Shown one piece after another: positions 43,033 to 52,821 of a DNA stretch of 64,000 nucleotides. The notes below the pieces were generated by a model. That model was not told the DNA's origin. It did not search any database and saw only the letters and a program-made list of their open reading frames with translations. The stretch is taken from positions 186,001 through 250,000 of the forward strand of contig JAIYCV010000026.1 in assembly GCA_027487845.1 (NCBI GenBank). The letters are read 5' to 3'. The translations under genes and the position numbers were made by a program. Position 1 is the stretch's first letter. Each line of letters opens with the position of its first letter. The stretch comes from Flammeovirgaceae bacterium. GTDB taxonomy: Bacteria > Bacteroidota > Bacteroidia > Cytophagales > Cyclobacteriaceae.

Positions 43033-44316
43033 TCAATAGTTATCGTGGAGGTGAGTAAGTACGCGTTGCATCATGGCTCTTACTTCGCGTGAGGGGGCAA
43101 CAAAATTACTGTTCATAAAGCTAAAAATAAAAATCTTCCCTTTCTTAGTTATCAAATAACCACTTAAGCAATGGTTGTTTGAGAGGGAGCCTGTTTTGCC
43201 AAACACAAACGGTTTATCTGCTTGATAGAATGATTCGAGCGTTCCAGGCTGGCCACCAGTAGCCAATAGTTTAAATAGGCGTTCTTGCGGAACTTCTTCG
43301 TAAATTTTCTGCCAAATTTTTACTACGGAGCGGGGTGTAAATAAATTATAACGCGATAGACCCGAACCGTCTACCCATCTTAAATCATCTGGCAAATCCA
43401 ATAAAAAATGTTCTAAAGAATATTTAATAGCAATGTCTGTATTCAAGGTGTCGCTTACCTTAGCCGCGCAGGCCAGCAACAATTGCTCGGCAATAAAGTT
43501 ATCGCTCACTTTCATCAAGGTGCTGTAAAGACTATCGTTGGGTATGCTCTTCATCGTTTTCGTGTTTTTTGGCAATGGCAGATTTACTTCGGTTATCTGC
43601 TTCTTTACGGTGTCTGCCAAAAGCTCTACCAACAAGTCGTTGCTATAATTGTAGGGTACTTGCCACTCTTGTTTGCTTGTGTTGTGTGGAAAGAAGGTCA
43701 AGTTATTGGAATCCAAATCGCGCTTTAGGCCAGTTTTACCCTTTACGGAATCAGCAATTGAAAAATGATTCATAAATAAAAGGGGTTGGGTAACCCAGTT
43801 GCCTTTTTTCTTTACCAAAGACACTAGATTGCCAAAGATTGGAAGGGGCGATCGTTCCACAGAATAATCCTCATTGTAATCGTCCCATGCCCAACCGGGC
43901 CCGAAGTGTTCTTCACTAAAATTTGAAGAGGAAAAAAATAGCTTTTTTTTGGACTGGCTTAAGAAATTATAGATGCGATCGTTATGGAAAGAATTTCTAT
44001 AAAGGAAAGATGGGTCGCCTAATCCCCAAAATATCAGCGAGTCATTCTTCTCAACGTATTTGAGTGACGGCAGAGAATCGCCTAACAGTTTTAATGAAGT
44101 GTAGAAGGTAAAGATTTTGGTGTTAGATGCAGGGGTAAAATAGGTTGACGAGTTATATTCAACAATCGACTTCTTTCCTTTCAGGTCATATAACATGAAA
44201 CCAATATGATCGTGAAATTGATCTTCTGCCTTCGCTAACTCGTTAGAAATGTATGCCTTTGGCGAACAGGCCACCAAGCCTATAAGAAGGAAGAATAAAA
44301 GGAATGTTACTCGCAT
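43033..44316 (-). CDS. D-alanyl-D-alanine carboxypeptidase/endopeptidase, PBP4 (peptidase S13) type
   Basis: 427 residues; lipoprotein signal LIGLVACSPK. Catalytic motifs: SxxK in TPASNTKIFTFYTS (Ser-Asn-Thr-Lys), SxN in KVSDNFIAEQLL, KTG in FVFGKTGSLSNN. It trims or cleaves peptidoglycan peptides in the periplasm. It is directly followed by the DinB-like gene upstream (44317) and by the glycosidase, forming a compact leftward operon. Confidence 0.92.
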   Translation of the reverse strand: MRVTFLLFFLLIGLVACSPKAYISNELAKAEDQFHDHIGFMLYDLKGKKSIVEYNSSTYFTPASNTKIFTFYTSLKLLGDSLPSLKYVEKNDSLIFWGLGDPSFLYRNSFHNDRIYNFLSQSKKKLFFSSSNFSEEHFGPGWAWDDYNEDYSVERSPLPIFGNLVSLVKKKGNWVTQPLLFMNHFSIADSVKGKTGLKRDLDSNNLTFFPHNTSKQEWQVPYNYSNDLLVELLADTVKKQITEVNLPLPKNTKTMKSIPNDSLYSTLMKVSDNFIAEQLLLACAAKVSDTLNTDIAIKYSLEHFLLDLPDDLRWVDGSGLSRYNLFTPRSVVKIWQKIYEEVPQERLFKLLATGGQPGTLESFYQADKPFVFGKTGSLSNNHCLSGYLITKKGKIFIFSFMNSNFVAPSREVRAMMQRVLTHLHDNY

Positions 44317-44832
44317 CTAGTTGGTGCTAAGGTACCGCTCCATCAACACTTTTCGATGATGTGTTTCATGACCAGCGATAATAAACGCCAGTGATACAAC
44401 TGAAAGTTCATTGTTGTTCGCCATTCCCTTTCTGGCAAGCATTTCTGGCGCAAAGCCGTCAAACATATCAATGGTCGACACGCGTAAATGAGCCATCTCG
44501 TCCGCAATTTTTTTTAAGCTTCGCCCTGCCGCATTGGCTTCTGGCGCGTATGTATTTTCATCAAAGCCTGGCAAGTTGGTTTTATCACCACGAGCAAAAG
44601 TTAAAGCGCGATAGGCAAAAATTCGTTCGGCATCAATAATATGACAAAGTAGCTCGCGAATGCTCCACTTGCCTTCGGCATAACGAAAATCAGCTTTCTC
44701 TTCTTTGATAAAATGAACGAGTTCTAACATCCGGTGCCCCGAAATGCGGAGTGCTTGAATCAAATCCGTTTCTTCAATCTGTTTTACATAATTTTTGTAG
44801 AAATGAGGAACGGATTCGAGGTTGAGTAACAT
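44317..44832 (-). CDS. DinB-like four-helix metal-binding protein
   Basis: 171 residues from the ATG at 44832 (MLLNLESVPHFYKNYV). An upstream ATG at 44904 would add a non-conserved stretch that overlaps the promoter region. Metal-ligand motifs LLCHIIDAERIFAYRAL and IIAGHETHHRKVL are those of DinB/DfsB-type proteins. The family includes thiol-dependent transferases; the substrate is unknown. It is the first gene of an operon with the PBP4 and NagZ-like genes. Confidence 0.85.
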   Translation of the reverse strand: MLLNLESVPHFYKNYVKQIEETDLIQALRISGHRMLELVHFIKEEKADFRYAEGKWSIRELLCHIIDAERIFAYRALTFARGDKTNLPGFDENTYAPEANAAGRSLKKIADEMAHLRVSTIDMFDGFAPEMLARKGMANNNELSVVSLAFIIAGHETHHRKVLMERYLSTN

Positions 44833-44920
44833 AGCGGTAATATGAGTTGAATCTAAAATTAGAAAAAATTTATACATTAGTTCAAAAGAAGATCTATTAG
44901 ACAAATTTTAATCCATAAAC

Positions 44921-47008
44921 ATGAAGAAAATACTGGTTTTAGTTTTGCTGCCATTTCAGCTTTTCTCTCAAAACAGCCCATTCTCTGATTATAAATCATA
45001 TCCTTTTCCAACAGAGTTACATGCTTCTTCAAAGGGATCGAAAATTACTTGGGCTTTTGACGAACAAGGCAGGCGAAACATTTACGTGGCAGAGGGCCCC
45101 GATTTTAAGACTCGCAGACTAACTAGTTTCTCAGCTGATGACGGTCAAGAAATCACCTCCCTCTCGATCTCTGACGATGGCAAATGGGTGGTGTTTGTAA
45201 GAGGAGGAGATCATGGCTCCAATTGGGATGATGAATTGCCAATCAATCCAACTGGTGCGTTGAATCCCTTCAAAGTGCAGTTAGCCAGCATCCCTTTTGA
45301 AGGAGGTGAAGTGAAATACTTGTCAGAAGGTGACTATCCTGTAATTGCCCCATCAAACAACACTGTTTCTTTTATCAAATCGAATCAAGTGTGGTCCGTG
45401 CCAATTGACGGAGGTTTGCCAGCTAAAAATGTTTTTACCACAAGGGGAAAGGTCAACTCATTAGAATATAACGCCAATGGCGATATGCTGTTTGTTGCCG
45501 ACCGCACCGATCACTCCATCATCGGTGTTTATTCAAATGAAAAGGAACCGTTGAAATGGATAGCACCGTCTTTTGGTTTTGACAGTTCGCCACGCTGGTC
45601 GCCTGACGGTCAGAAAATAGTGTTTGTGAGAACAATGGGCGGTGGCGGTGCACCAGATTCCTTGCTCGTCAAAAAGCATAGAACATGGAGCATTTTCTCA
45701 GCCGATGTTGCCAGCAACAAAGCCACATTAGTTTGGAAAGCCCCTGCTACGTTGCAAGGTTCTGTGCCCACAACTCATGGTGGCTTCAATCTGCATTGGG
45801 CTGCAAACAATAAGATTGTGTTTCTTTCTTACCAAGACGGCTGGCCTCACTTGTATTCTATAAATTCAACAGGAGGCAAAGAACTATTGCTAACCCCTGG
45901 AAATTTCATGTGCGAACACATCTCATTAAGTGCCGATGGAAAATACTTAACATTTAGTGCCAATACTGGAAGTTCTAACCTGGATATAGAAAAAAGGCAC
46001 GCTGTGAAAGTAAGTGTGGATAAAGCCGATATGCAGGTAGTAACAAATGGCAGCGGGCTAGAATGGAATCCTGTTTTACTTGCCGATGGAATCACAATAG
46101 CATTTATCAGTGCCACCGCACAAAGGCCTCCTTTGCCAGCAGTAATGAATCTTGCCGATAAGAAAATAGTGGTGTTGTGCGAAGATAAAATTGCCGCTAA
46201 TTTTCCCCAGTCAAAATTAGTAACGCCACAGCAGGTAATTTTCAAAGCAGCGGATGGAGTGACCGTGCACGCGGATTTATTTATGCCTAAGAATGCAACA
46301 AGTAAAAGCCCGGCTATTGTTTATGTTCACGGTGGTCCACCTCGGCAAATGTTGTTGGGTTGGCATTACTCTGATTACTACAGCAACGCATATGCGTCTA
46401 ACCAGTATCTGGCAAGCTTAGGATTTGTAGTCCTATCCGTAAATTATCGATTAGGCATAGGTTATGGTTACGATTTCCATCAGGCACCAAAATCTGGCAT
46501 TTCAGGAGCAGCCGAGTATTTGGATGTAAAAGCGGCCGGTGAGTGGCTGCAACGGCAGTCTTTTGTAAACCCGAACAAGGTGGGGATTTATGGAGGCTCA
46601 TACGGTGGTTATTTAACGGCAATGGCCTTAGCAAAAGATTCCAAGATTTTTGCTGCCGGTGTCGATATTCACGGAGTCCATAATTGGGCATCTAGGATTA
46701 CAAACCTTTATACAGGTAAGTATGAAAAGGCACCCGACTTTGAACTGGCGTGCAAAACAGCTTGGACCTCATCGCCTGTAGCATATACTTCTACTTGGAC
46801 ATCGCCTGTTTTAATTATTCATGCTGATGATGACCGAAACGTAGAGGTAAACCAAAGCATCGACCTCATAAGCAGGCTTGAAAAGCAAGGAGTGGCCTAC
46901 GAAACGATACTGATTGTAGATGACTCACATCATTGGATGAAATGGAGTAACGCTACACTCGTTTATACTGCGGTTGCTGATTACTTTGTAAGAAAACTTA
47001 CCAACTAA
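44921..47008 (+). CDS. S9 family prolyl oligopeptidase
   Basis: 695 residues with signal peptide MKKILVLVLLPFQLFSQ. An N-terminal PD40/WD40-type beta-propeller (about 30-430; SPRWSPDGQKIVFV, LSADGKYLTFSA) is followed by an alpha/beta hydrolase domain with the catalytic triad: Ser in GIYGGSYGGYLTA, Asp in IIHADDDRNVEV and His in DDSHHWMKW. It cleaves short peptides in the periplasm or outside the cell. The 3' end is 8 bp from the convergent sensor gene. Confidence 0.95.
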   Translation: MKKILVLVLLPFQLFSQNSPFSDYKSYPFPTELHASSKGSKITWAFDEQGRRNIYVAEGPDFKTRRLTSFSADDGQEITSLSISDDGKWVVFVRGGDHGSNWDDELPINPTGALNPFKVQLASIPFEGGEVKYLSEGDYPVIAPSNNTVSFIKSNQVWSVPIDGGLPAKNVFTTRGKVNSLEYNANGDMLFVADRTDHSIIGVYSNEKEPLKWIAPSFGFDSSPRWSPDGQKIVFVRTMGGGGAPDSLLVKKHRTWSIFSADVASNKATLVWKAPATLQGSVPTTHGGFNLHWAANNKIVFLSYQDGWPHLYSINSTGGKELLLTPGNFMCEHISLSADGKYLTFSANTGSSNLDIEKRHAVKVSVDKADMQVVTNGSGLEWNPVLLADGITIAFISATAQRPPLPAVMNLADKKIVVLCEDKIAANFPQSKLVTPQQVIFKAADGVTVHADLFMPKNATSKSPAIVYVHGGPPRQMLLGWHYSDYYSNAYASNQYLASLGFVVLSVNYRLGIGYGYDFHQAPKSGISGAAEYLDVKAAGEWLQRQSFVNPNKVGIYGGSYGGYLTAMALAKDSKIFAAGVDIHGVHNWASRITNLYTGKYEKAPDFELACKTAWTSSPVAYTSTWTSPVLIIHADDDRNVEVNQSIDLISRLEKQGVAYETILIVDDSHHWMKWSNATLVYTAVADYFVRKLTN

Positions 47009-47016
47009 AATTAGCA

Positions 47017-49722
47017 TTAACTGGTCATTGCTTGCCCCTTTGTGATTACTTTTCTTAGGAATCCTTCAACGGGAAGCATGAGCATCGCTATAACAACTTG
47101 AATAAAGAAATCAACCACTGGCCCATTACTAATAGAAATTTGAGAGGCTACAATGTTATCCACTAATTGGATGAGCATAATGATAGTAAGCATCGAGAGT
47201 AATCGACTCAGCAATCGGTACTTTTCGTTCGCTTTGCTTAGCCGTATGGATAAAAATACCAGCGACCCAAAGAACAAAACTTCCAGTGCGTAGAACCAGG
47301 TCTGCTTCCAATAGGGCGGCTCAATTTCCAACCTGATCTCCTCAATGTCAGAAACTTTTCCCATTAAATCTCGTGTCTGAACTTGTACCTTGTAAGTACC
47401 TACCGGCAAGTAAGAGAAGTTGACAATATTGTTTGTTTTTGCCCATGACGACCATTTGTTATTTAACCCATCCACCAGGTACCTATATTCAACCGCTCTC
47501 ATGCCCACGTAGTCAGGCTGAATAAACTCAAACTCGACCGTATTTTCCAGCTGGCTAATCTTGAGGGTGTTAGTTGGTTCGATTTTCCTCTGGTCGCCCC
47601 GCACCTCACGCAAAAACAAAGGATAGCCTGGTGTTTCCAGTATTGTTTTCGTATTCGAAAACTGATACAACTCATTCGAACTCGTAACTATCCATAACCC
47701 TTGTTTTTCGGCAGTAGATATTGATTGGATATTACTAAAAAGACCAAGCCACTGCAGTTGAAATGATTTTTCGATTCTTGGGTCCACGGTTCGCCAGGCG
47801 TGGCCATCATAAAACCAAAAATATCCCGCGGAAGCGAAATATTTTTTTAGCCCTGGCAACGAATCATACTGCGACAGTGTGTTCTTAATTACGTCATACC
47901 GATTGAAAACACCCGAAGCTGCGATATAAACTTCATTGCCGTATGCGAGCCCAACCGTCTCATCTAAAGCCGGATTGTTTAAGGGTAAAAATGCAATATC
48001 CGTAATTTCTTTGTCAACGGTCTCGATTTTATAGGTTCCTGATCGGCTACAAAGCCAAATATTCTCTTGGTTATCATCAAAAATATAGCTTACATAATCG
48101 TGAATAGAATCAAGAACATGTTTTTCTTCCCAACCGCCTTTTGTTGCGGAAAAGGTTTTTATATTTTCGTTGATAGTTCCAGCTATTAATAGATCGAGCG
48201 TTGGCGATAGTGCCACCGACATTACAGGATCATGAAGAACCGTCTTCGCTTTTCCGGCATCTATTTCATAAATGCCGGCAAGGCCTGTTGCCATTAGTTT
48301 TCCTTTTACCTCCATTAACTGGTTTATCTTCCCTTCAATACCTTCCAGTCTCTTAAATGCGTATAGCGTGTTTTTTAAAACCCTCCTTGTTTTTCTTTCA
48401 AGTTTTTGAGGCTCTGCGTTTTTTGGTCCGTTTAAATTATCAGCCGACTTTGCTGCTGCTACCGTTTTATTCCTCTTCAGAAATGAAAAAAGACCTCCTC
48501 TTTTGCTGGTCTCCTTCTGCACTATCGGTTCTGCTACAGGTCGGTTTTCCTTACTTTGCTTTAACTGATAATAAACTTGCTCTTCAAAAACGTCCTCTTT
48601 AGTGAGTTTAAAAAGGCCTAAAGTGGTCCCTACATAAATTTGCCCGTTAAATGAACGGGCAGTTAACAAGTTTCCATCTAAGCCTGGATAATGGTTATAT
48701 GATCGAAAGGGCAGAAAGGGTGCTATGCGAGAAAATCCATAATCATGCGCGGCCCAAACGCCCAAATCATTATCGCAATGAATCGCGTACACCTCATTAT
48801 CGGGTAAGCCTGTGTAATAATTTGTGATCTCTTCTGTATTCCCGTTGGCTGGGTTAAGAAAGAAAACCCCTCCCTTGAGTGTGCCGAACGCAATTAGGTT
48901 TTCTGTCACCCAAGTCGCATTTAACACCACATTGTTCTCAAGGTAAGACGCGTCAGTAGGTTTGATAGGAACGAGGTCATTCTTGCCATTGAGTAAGTAT
49001 AAGTTATCATTAACGCCAACCAATAAGGTCTTATCAGTATTTTTCAAGGTAACTGCCAGATGTATTAGCTCACTGCCCGGCAGTGCTAACGAGGAGGTCA
49101 CCAACCTATCATTCTCCAGCTTGCGAAGCCCTTGTGCGGTATTGACAAAGATTGTTCCTGCTATTTGAAAGAGGCCTGTGAAAGATTCTTGTGTCTCGCG
49201 AGACTTTATTTGCTTTATAATTTCAAAATTAGGTAACGAAACAACGAATAATTCCTGGTCGTTGATGAAATAAGCTTTGTCTTTGTAAAAAGTACTTGCA
49301 AAAACATTTATGGCTTCAGGATGCTTCTCCGAAATACTCTTATATACGTGATGCTTCCCCTGATCCCAGCTTAGCCTACCAATGCCCTTTACTCCTCCCA
49401 GAAGAATTTCGTTTTCGTAAGAAAATACCGTAAACACCGCACCTGACGTAGGTATCAAGCTCCAGTTTTTGCCGTCAAATTCGATTACTCCATTTTTGGT
49501 TGCAAAGTATAAAACGCCTTTATCGCTTTGGGCAATTCCAAAACTAACATGGTCTACGTTGTTCGTTGCTGGGGTAAAATTGGAAAGGAAATAGTTTCCA
49601 GATTGGGCATTAGATATTATGCTCCATAGTGCAAAAATGATAAAAAGTAAAATTTGTGGTTTAAAATTCAAAAATGGTAGTTGGTTAGATTTAAATTCAA
49701 AAGTGAGCCCTTTAACTTTCAT
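47017..49722 (-). CDS. Beta-propeller/Y_Y_Y sensor protein without an output domain
   Basis: 901 residues. A signal/anchor segment near residues 22-38, then two-component-type periplasmic propeller repeats (GVLYFATKNGVIEFDGKNW, LLGGVKGIGRL) with an unusual Lys-rich insertion (about 405-455), and a Y_Y_Y domain (VEYRYLVDGLNNKWSSWAKT). Three membrane helices follow (about 809-828, 842-860, 869-889). The sequence then ends: no kinase, receiver or DNA-binding domain, unlike the hybrid two-component sensors that share its N-terminal half. It may signal through a partner in the membrane. Confidence 0.82.
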   Translation of the reverse strand: MKVKGLTFEFKSNQLPFLNFKPQILLFIIFALWSIISNAQSGNYFLSNFTPATNNVDHVSFGIAQSDKGVLYFATKNGVIEFDGKNWSLIPTSGAVFTVFSYENEILLGGVKGIGRLSWDQGKHHVYKSISEKHPEAINVFASTFYKDKAYFINDQELFVVSLPNFEIIKQIKSRETQESFTGLFQIAGTIFVNTAQGLRKLENDRLVTSSLALPGSELIHLAVTLKNTDKTLLVGVNDNLYLLNGKNDLVPIKPTDASYLENNVVLNATWVTENLIAFGTLKGGVFFLNPANGNTEEITNYYTGLPDNEVYAIHCDNDLGVWAAHDYGFSRIAPFLPFRSYNHYPGLDGNLLTARSFNGQIYVGTTLGLFKLTKEDVFEEQVYYQLKQSKENRPVAEPIVQKETSKRGGLFSFLKRNKTVAAAKSADNLNGPKNAEPQKLERKTRRVLKNTLYAFKRLEGIEGKINQLMEVKGKLMATGLAGIYEIDAGKAKTVLHDPVMSVALSPTLDLLIAGTINENIKTFSATKGGWEEKHVLDSIHDYVSYIFDDNQENIWLCSRSGTYKIETVDKEITDIAFLPLNNPALDETVGLAYGNEVYIAASGVFNRYDVIKNTLSQYDSLPGLKKYFASAGYFWFYDGHAWRTVDPRIEKSFQLQWLGLFSNIQSISTAEKQGLWIVTSSNELYQFSNTKTILETPGYPLFLREVRGDQRKIEPTNTLKISQLENTVEFEFIQPDYVGMRAVEYRYLVDGLNNKWSSWAKTNNIVNFSYLPVGTYKVQVQTRDLMGKVSDIEEIRLEIEPPYWKQTWFYALEVLFFGSLVFLSIRLSKANEKYRLLSRLLSMLTIIMLIQLVDNIVASQISISNGPVVDFFIQVVIAMLMLPVEGFLRKVITKGQAMTS

Positions 49723-49865
49723 TTTCTAAATTGATATATAGTGTTCCTAAAGATTACTCGCAACTAAAACGAAACGACACCACATTGAACAAGAAACAAC
49801 ATTGCCTTGGCGAAACCAAAAACCACATGATCTCGGCTACATCGTTATTCCAAATAAATTAAATT

Positions 49866-52754
49866 TTATTTTTTCAATAATTTAAGTTGAATCAGTTCAT
49901 CCCTATAAAATATTCTGAGGAGGTATACGCCAGAAACTAAATGAGCGGTTGAAGCTGTTAGCGAATCAGCATTTCGTTCAAAAAATAAAGGAAAGGCACA
50001 CCCCTTCATGTCGATCATCTGCATGTCAGTCTCCCCATCTTTTAACCCAGTTACTTGAAATACATCCTCAATAGGATTTGGTGAAACAGTAAATTTTATA
50101 ATTTTTACGTCACCAGTAATTGCAGCTGTTAGAACGGTAATCGCAGAAGAATTATTGGAAATACCTCCTGCATTGACAGCCCTGACCCTATACTGGTATT
50201 GGCTTCCCGCATTTACGCCTTCTACAACGGCAGAAGTTGCTGTTAGCTCCTTGGCGTTATAATTCGCCACAAATGAGGCAAAGTTATCTGTACTTACATC
50301 CAACTGATACTTTGTTGCCCCTTCTACGGTGAACCAAGAAGCTATAAAACTTGATGTAGTAATCTCCGTTGCCGCAGCGGCCACTGGCGCGACAGGTATC
50401 GGTACAACCACGATGGCTAAATCATCGGAAAATGCACTCACACAGTCGTCCACCTCCACATTTACTTTGTATTTGCCAGATTTTTTTACCGTATATGTTG
50501 GGCTTGTAGCACCCTCAATAGCCACGCCATCTAGAAACCATTTATTACCAACTGACGCGTTGCTGGTGAGCACAGGTGCGGCCGGGACAGCATCGGTAAG
50601 GTTAACAGTTGGTTTTGGAGGCTTTATGCAAAAACTCTGAGTTACGGCAGGAGCCGTATTGAACACTGTATTGCCAGATTGATTGGCTACAATCGATGCA
50701 CGACCCGCTTTGGCAAGGGAAACTTGATTGGTATTGATCGCAATTTTATCGGAGGTAGTTGAAAAAGCCACCGCTAAGCTAGAACTCGCAGTTGCTGTGA
50801 GTAAAAAAGCAGCATCCCCAAGGGTTCTGTCTGGCAGCGCTGCAAAGGTGATGGTCTGGTCTTGCTTCGTTGTTGTTATATTAACTACGTTTGAATTAGC
50901 CGATGTTAACGAAGTGTTTTTTGCCCTCACACGATAGCTATATGTCTTTGCTGGTGACAAACCAGTTACAGTTTCTGTAGTAGTTGTCAGTTCCCTCGTA
51001 TTATAACCACTCATGAACGTAACGAAATTATCCGCACTAACGTCTAACAAGTAGCCTGTTGCCCCTACTTCAGTACTCCATGAAGCGCTAAAGCTGGCAG
51101 TGGTTATGGCAGTAGCAGCCGCTGCAACTGGTGCATTTAATAAGAGTGTGGCCGTCACATCATTAGAGAATTCACTTATACAATCGTCTACTTTTACATT
51201 CACCTTGTAGATTCCAGACCGTGTTGCTGTATAGGTTGAGTTTACCGCTCCTTCAATAATTGCCCCGTTGTAATACCATTGATTACCGATTGTTGCATTG
51301 CTGGTGAGTATAGGTGCACTCGGTTCTGTAGTGTTTACTCCAACAGTTGGCTTTGCAGGCCTTATGCAAAAACTCTGAGTAACGACAGGAGCCACATTAA
51401 ACACACTATTGCCTGCTTGGTTGGCTGCGATCGATCCGCGACCCGCCTTGGTAATGGTAACTTGGCTGCTACTGATTGTAATTTTATCAGAGGTAGTTGA
51501 AAAAGTCACGGGCAAGCTTGAACTAGCAGAAGCTGTAAGAGTAAAAGGAGCATCGCCAAGTGTTCTTTCTGCCAAAGCTGCAAAAGTGATCGTTTGATTT
51601 TCCTTTGATGTAGTAACGCTAATTACATTAGAATTGGCCGATGTTAACAACCCATTCTTCGCCCTTACCCTATATCTATATACCTTTACTGGTGCTAAAC
51701 CAGTTACTATATGTGTGGTGGTTGTCAATTCCCTCCCATTATAGCCGCTCACGAACGTAGAAAAATTATCTGCGCTAACATCTAATAGATAGCTTGTTGA
51801 CCCTGTTACGCTGTCCCAAGAAGCGTTAAAGCCAGAACTGGTTATAGCGGTAGCGGCAGCTGCCGTAGGTGCAACGGCAACAGATATATCATTGGACGAA
51901 TTTACACAATCATCTACCATTACACTCACGCTGTAGGCACCCATGCTTGTGGCTGTATGCATTGCGCCTACCGCCCCCGTGATAATTTCCCCGTTATAAT
52001 ACCACTGATTACCCGCTGTCGCATTGCTGGTGAGCACAGGTGCAGTCGGTGCTGTATTATTGACCGAAAACGTTGGTTTTGTAGGCTTTATGCAAAAACT
52101 CTGGGTAACGGCCGGGGCCAAATCATAAGTGGCATCACCCGCTTGATTTGCCACTATTGAGACTCTGCCTGATTTTTTCAAGGTTACTTGATTTTGATTC
52201 AATGTTACCTTATCGGACGTGGTAGAATAGGTTACCGTAAGTCCTGAAGAAGCAGTTGCTGTCAAGGAAAAAACAGCATCCCCAAGGGTCTTATCAAGCA
52301 AAAGTGGAAACGTAATAGTTTGGCTTTGCTTTAACATCGAGACGACTATTGTATTTGAATTTGCTGACATGCCTCTCGTGTTAACAGCTCTTATTCGGTA
52401 TCGGTAATTGGCACCTGCTAAAAGACCTGAAATTGTGTCCTTGTTAACAGTTAATTCCTTGGAAAAGTAGCCCGTTACATAGGTTGTAAAGTTGTTTGAT
52501 GAAACATCGAGTTGATAACTCGTGGCTCCGGACACGGTACTCCACGAGGCAACAAAGCTGCTCGTTGTAATATTTGTCGCTGCGAACGCCACCGGGGCAT
52601 TCGGGCCGTCACCCAACGTTATTAAATCATTGTTTGATCCATCCTTACTTCTGGTAGTATGCTGAATAGGGTGCGGCTTGATTTGCGCCATTAGAAACAA
52701 ACTATCTATCTGAAAAATAAAAAGTGAAAAAACTATGTGAAGTATTATTTTCAT
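49866..52754 (-). CDS. Fibronectin type III repeat protein with T9SS C-terminal sorting domain
   Basis: 962 residues with signal peptide (FSLFIFQIDSLFLMAQ). Four fibronectin III-like units (for example SYQLDVSSNNFTTYV) alternate with three copies of a bacterial Ig-like unit (QTITF ... LGDA ... TQSFCIKP and a short WYYNG domain). The C-terminal 80 residues (VSPNPIEDVFQVTG ... SGVYLLRIF) are a T9SS sorting domain, so it is exported through the type IX system to the surface. It probably has an adhesive role; no catalytic site seen. Confidence 0.9.
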   Translation of the reverse strand: MKIILHIVFSLFIFQIDSLFLMAQIKPHPIQHTTRSKDGSNNDLITLGDGPNAPVAFAATNITTSSFVASWSTVSGATSYQLDVSSNNFTTYVTGYFSKELTVNKDTISGLLAGANYRYRIRAVNTRGMSANSNTIVVSMLKQSQTITFPLLLDKTLGDAVFSLTATASSGLTVTYSTTSDKVTLNQNQVTLKKSGRVSIVANQAGDATYDLAPAVTQSFCIKPTKPTFSVNNTAPTAPVLTSNATAGNQWYYNGEIITGAVGAMHTATSMGAYSVSVMVDDCVNSSNDISVAVAPTAAAATAITSSGFNASWDSVTGSTSYLLDVSADNFSTFVSGYNGRELTTTTHIVTGLAPVKVYRYRVRAKNGLLTSANSNVISVTTSKENQTITFAALAERTLGDAPFTLTASASSSLPVTFSTTSDKITISSSQVTITKAGRGSIAANQAGNSVFNVAPVVTQSFCIRPAKPTVGVNTTEPSAPILTSNATIGNQWYYNGAIIEGAVNSTYTATRSGIYKVNVKVDDCISEFSNDVTATLLLNAPVAAAATAITTASFSASWSTEVGATGYLLDVSADNFVTFMSGYNTRELTTTTETVTGLSPAKTYSYRVRAKNTSLTSANSNVVNITTTKQDQTITFAALPDRTLGDAAFLLTATASSSLAVAFSTTSDKIAINTNQVSLAKAGRASIVANQSGNTVFNTAPAVTQSFCIKPPKPTVNLTDAVPAAPVLTSNASVGNKWFLDGVAIEGATSPTYTVKKSGKYKVNVEVDDCVSAFSDDLAIVVVPIPVAPVAAAATEITTSSFIASWFTVEGATKYQLDVSTDNFASFVANYNAKELTATSAVVEGVNAGSQYQYRVRAVNAGGISNNSSAITVLTAAITGDVKIIKFTVSPNPIEDVFQVTGLKDGETDMQMIDMKGCAFPLFFERNADSLTASTAHLVSGVYLLRIFYRDELIQLKLLKK

Positions 52755-52821
52755 TGGTTGTCTTTATATTTAATAAAGTAAATAACGGTTACAACTTGCT
52801 ACCATAAATAGTCACGATTGG

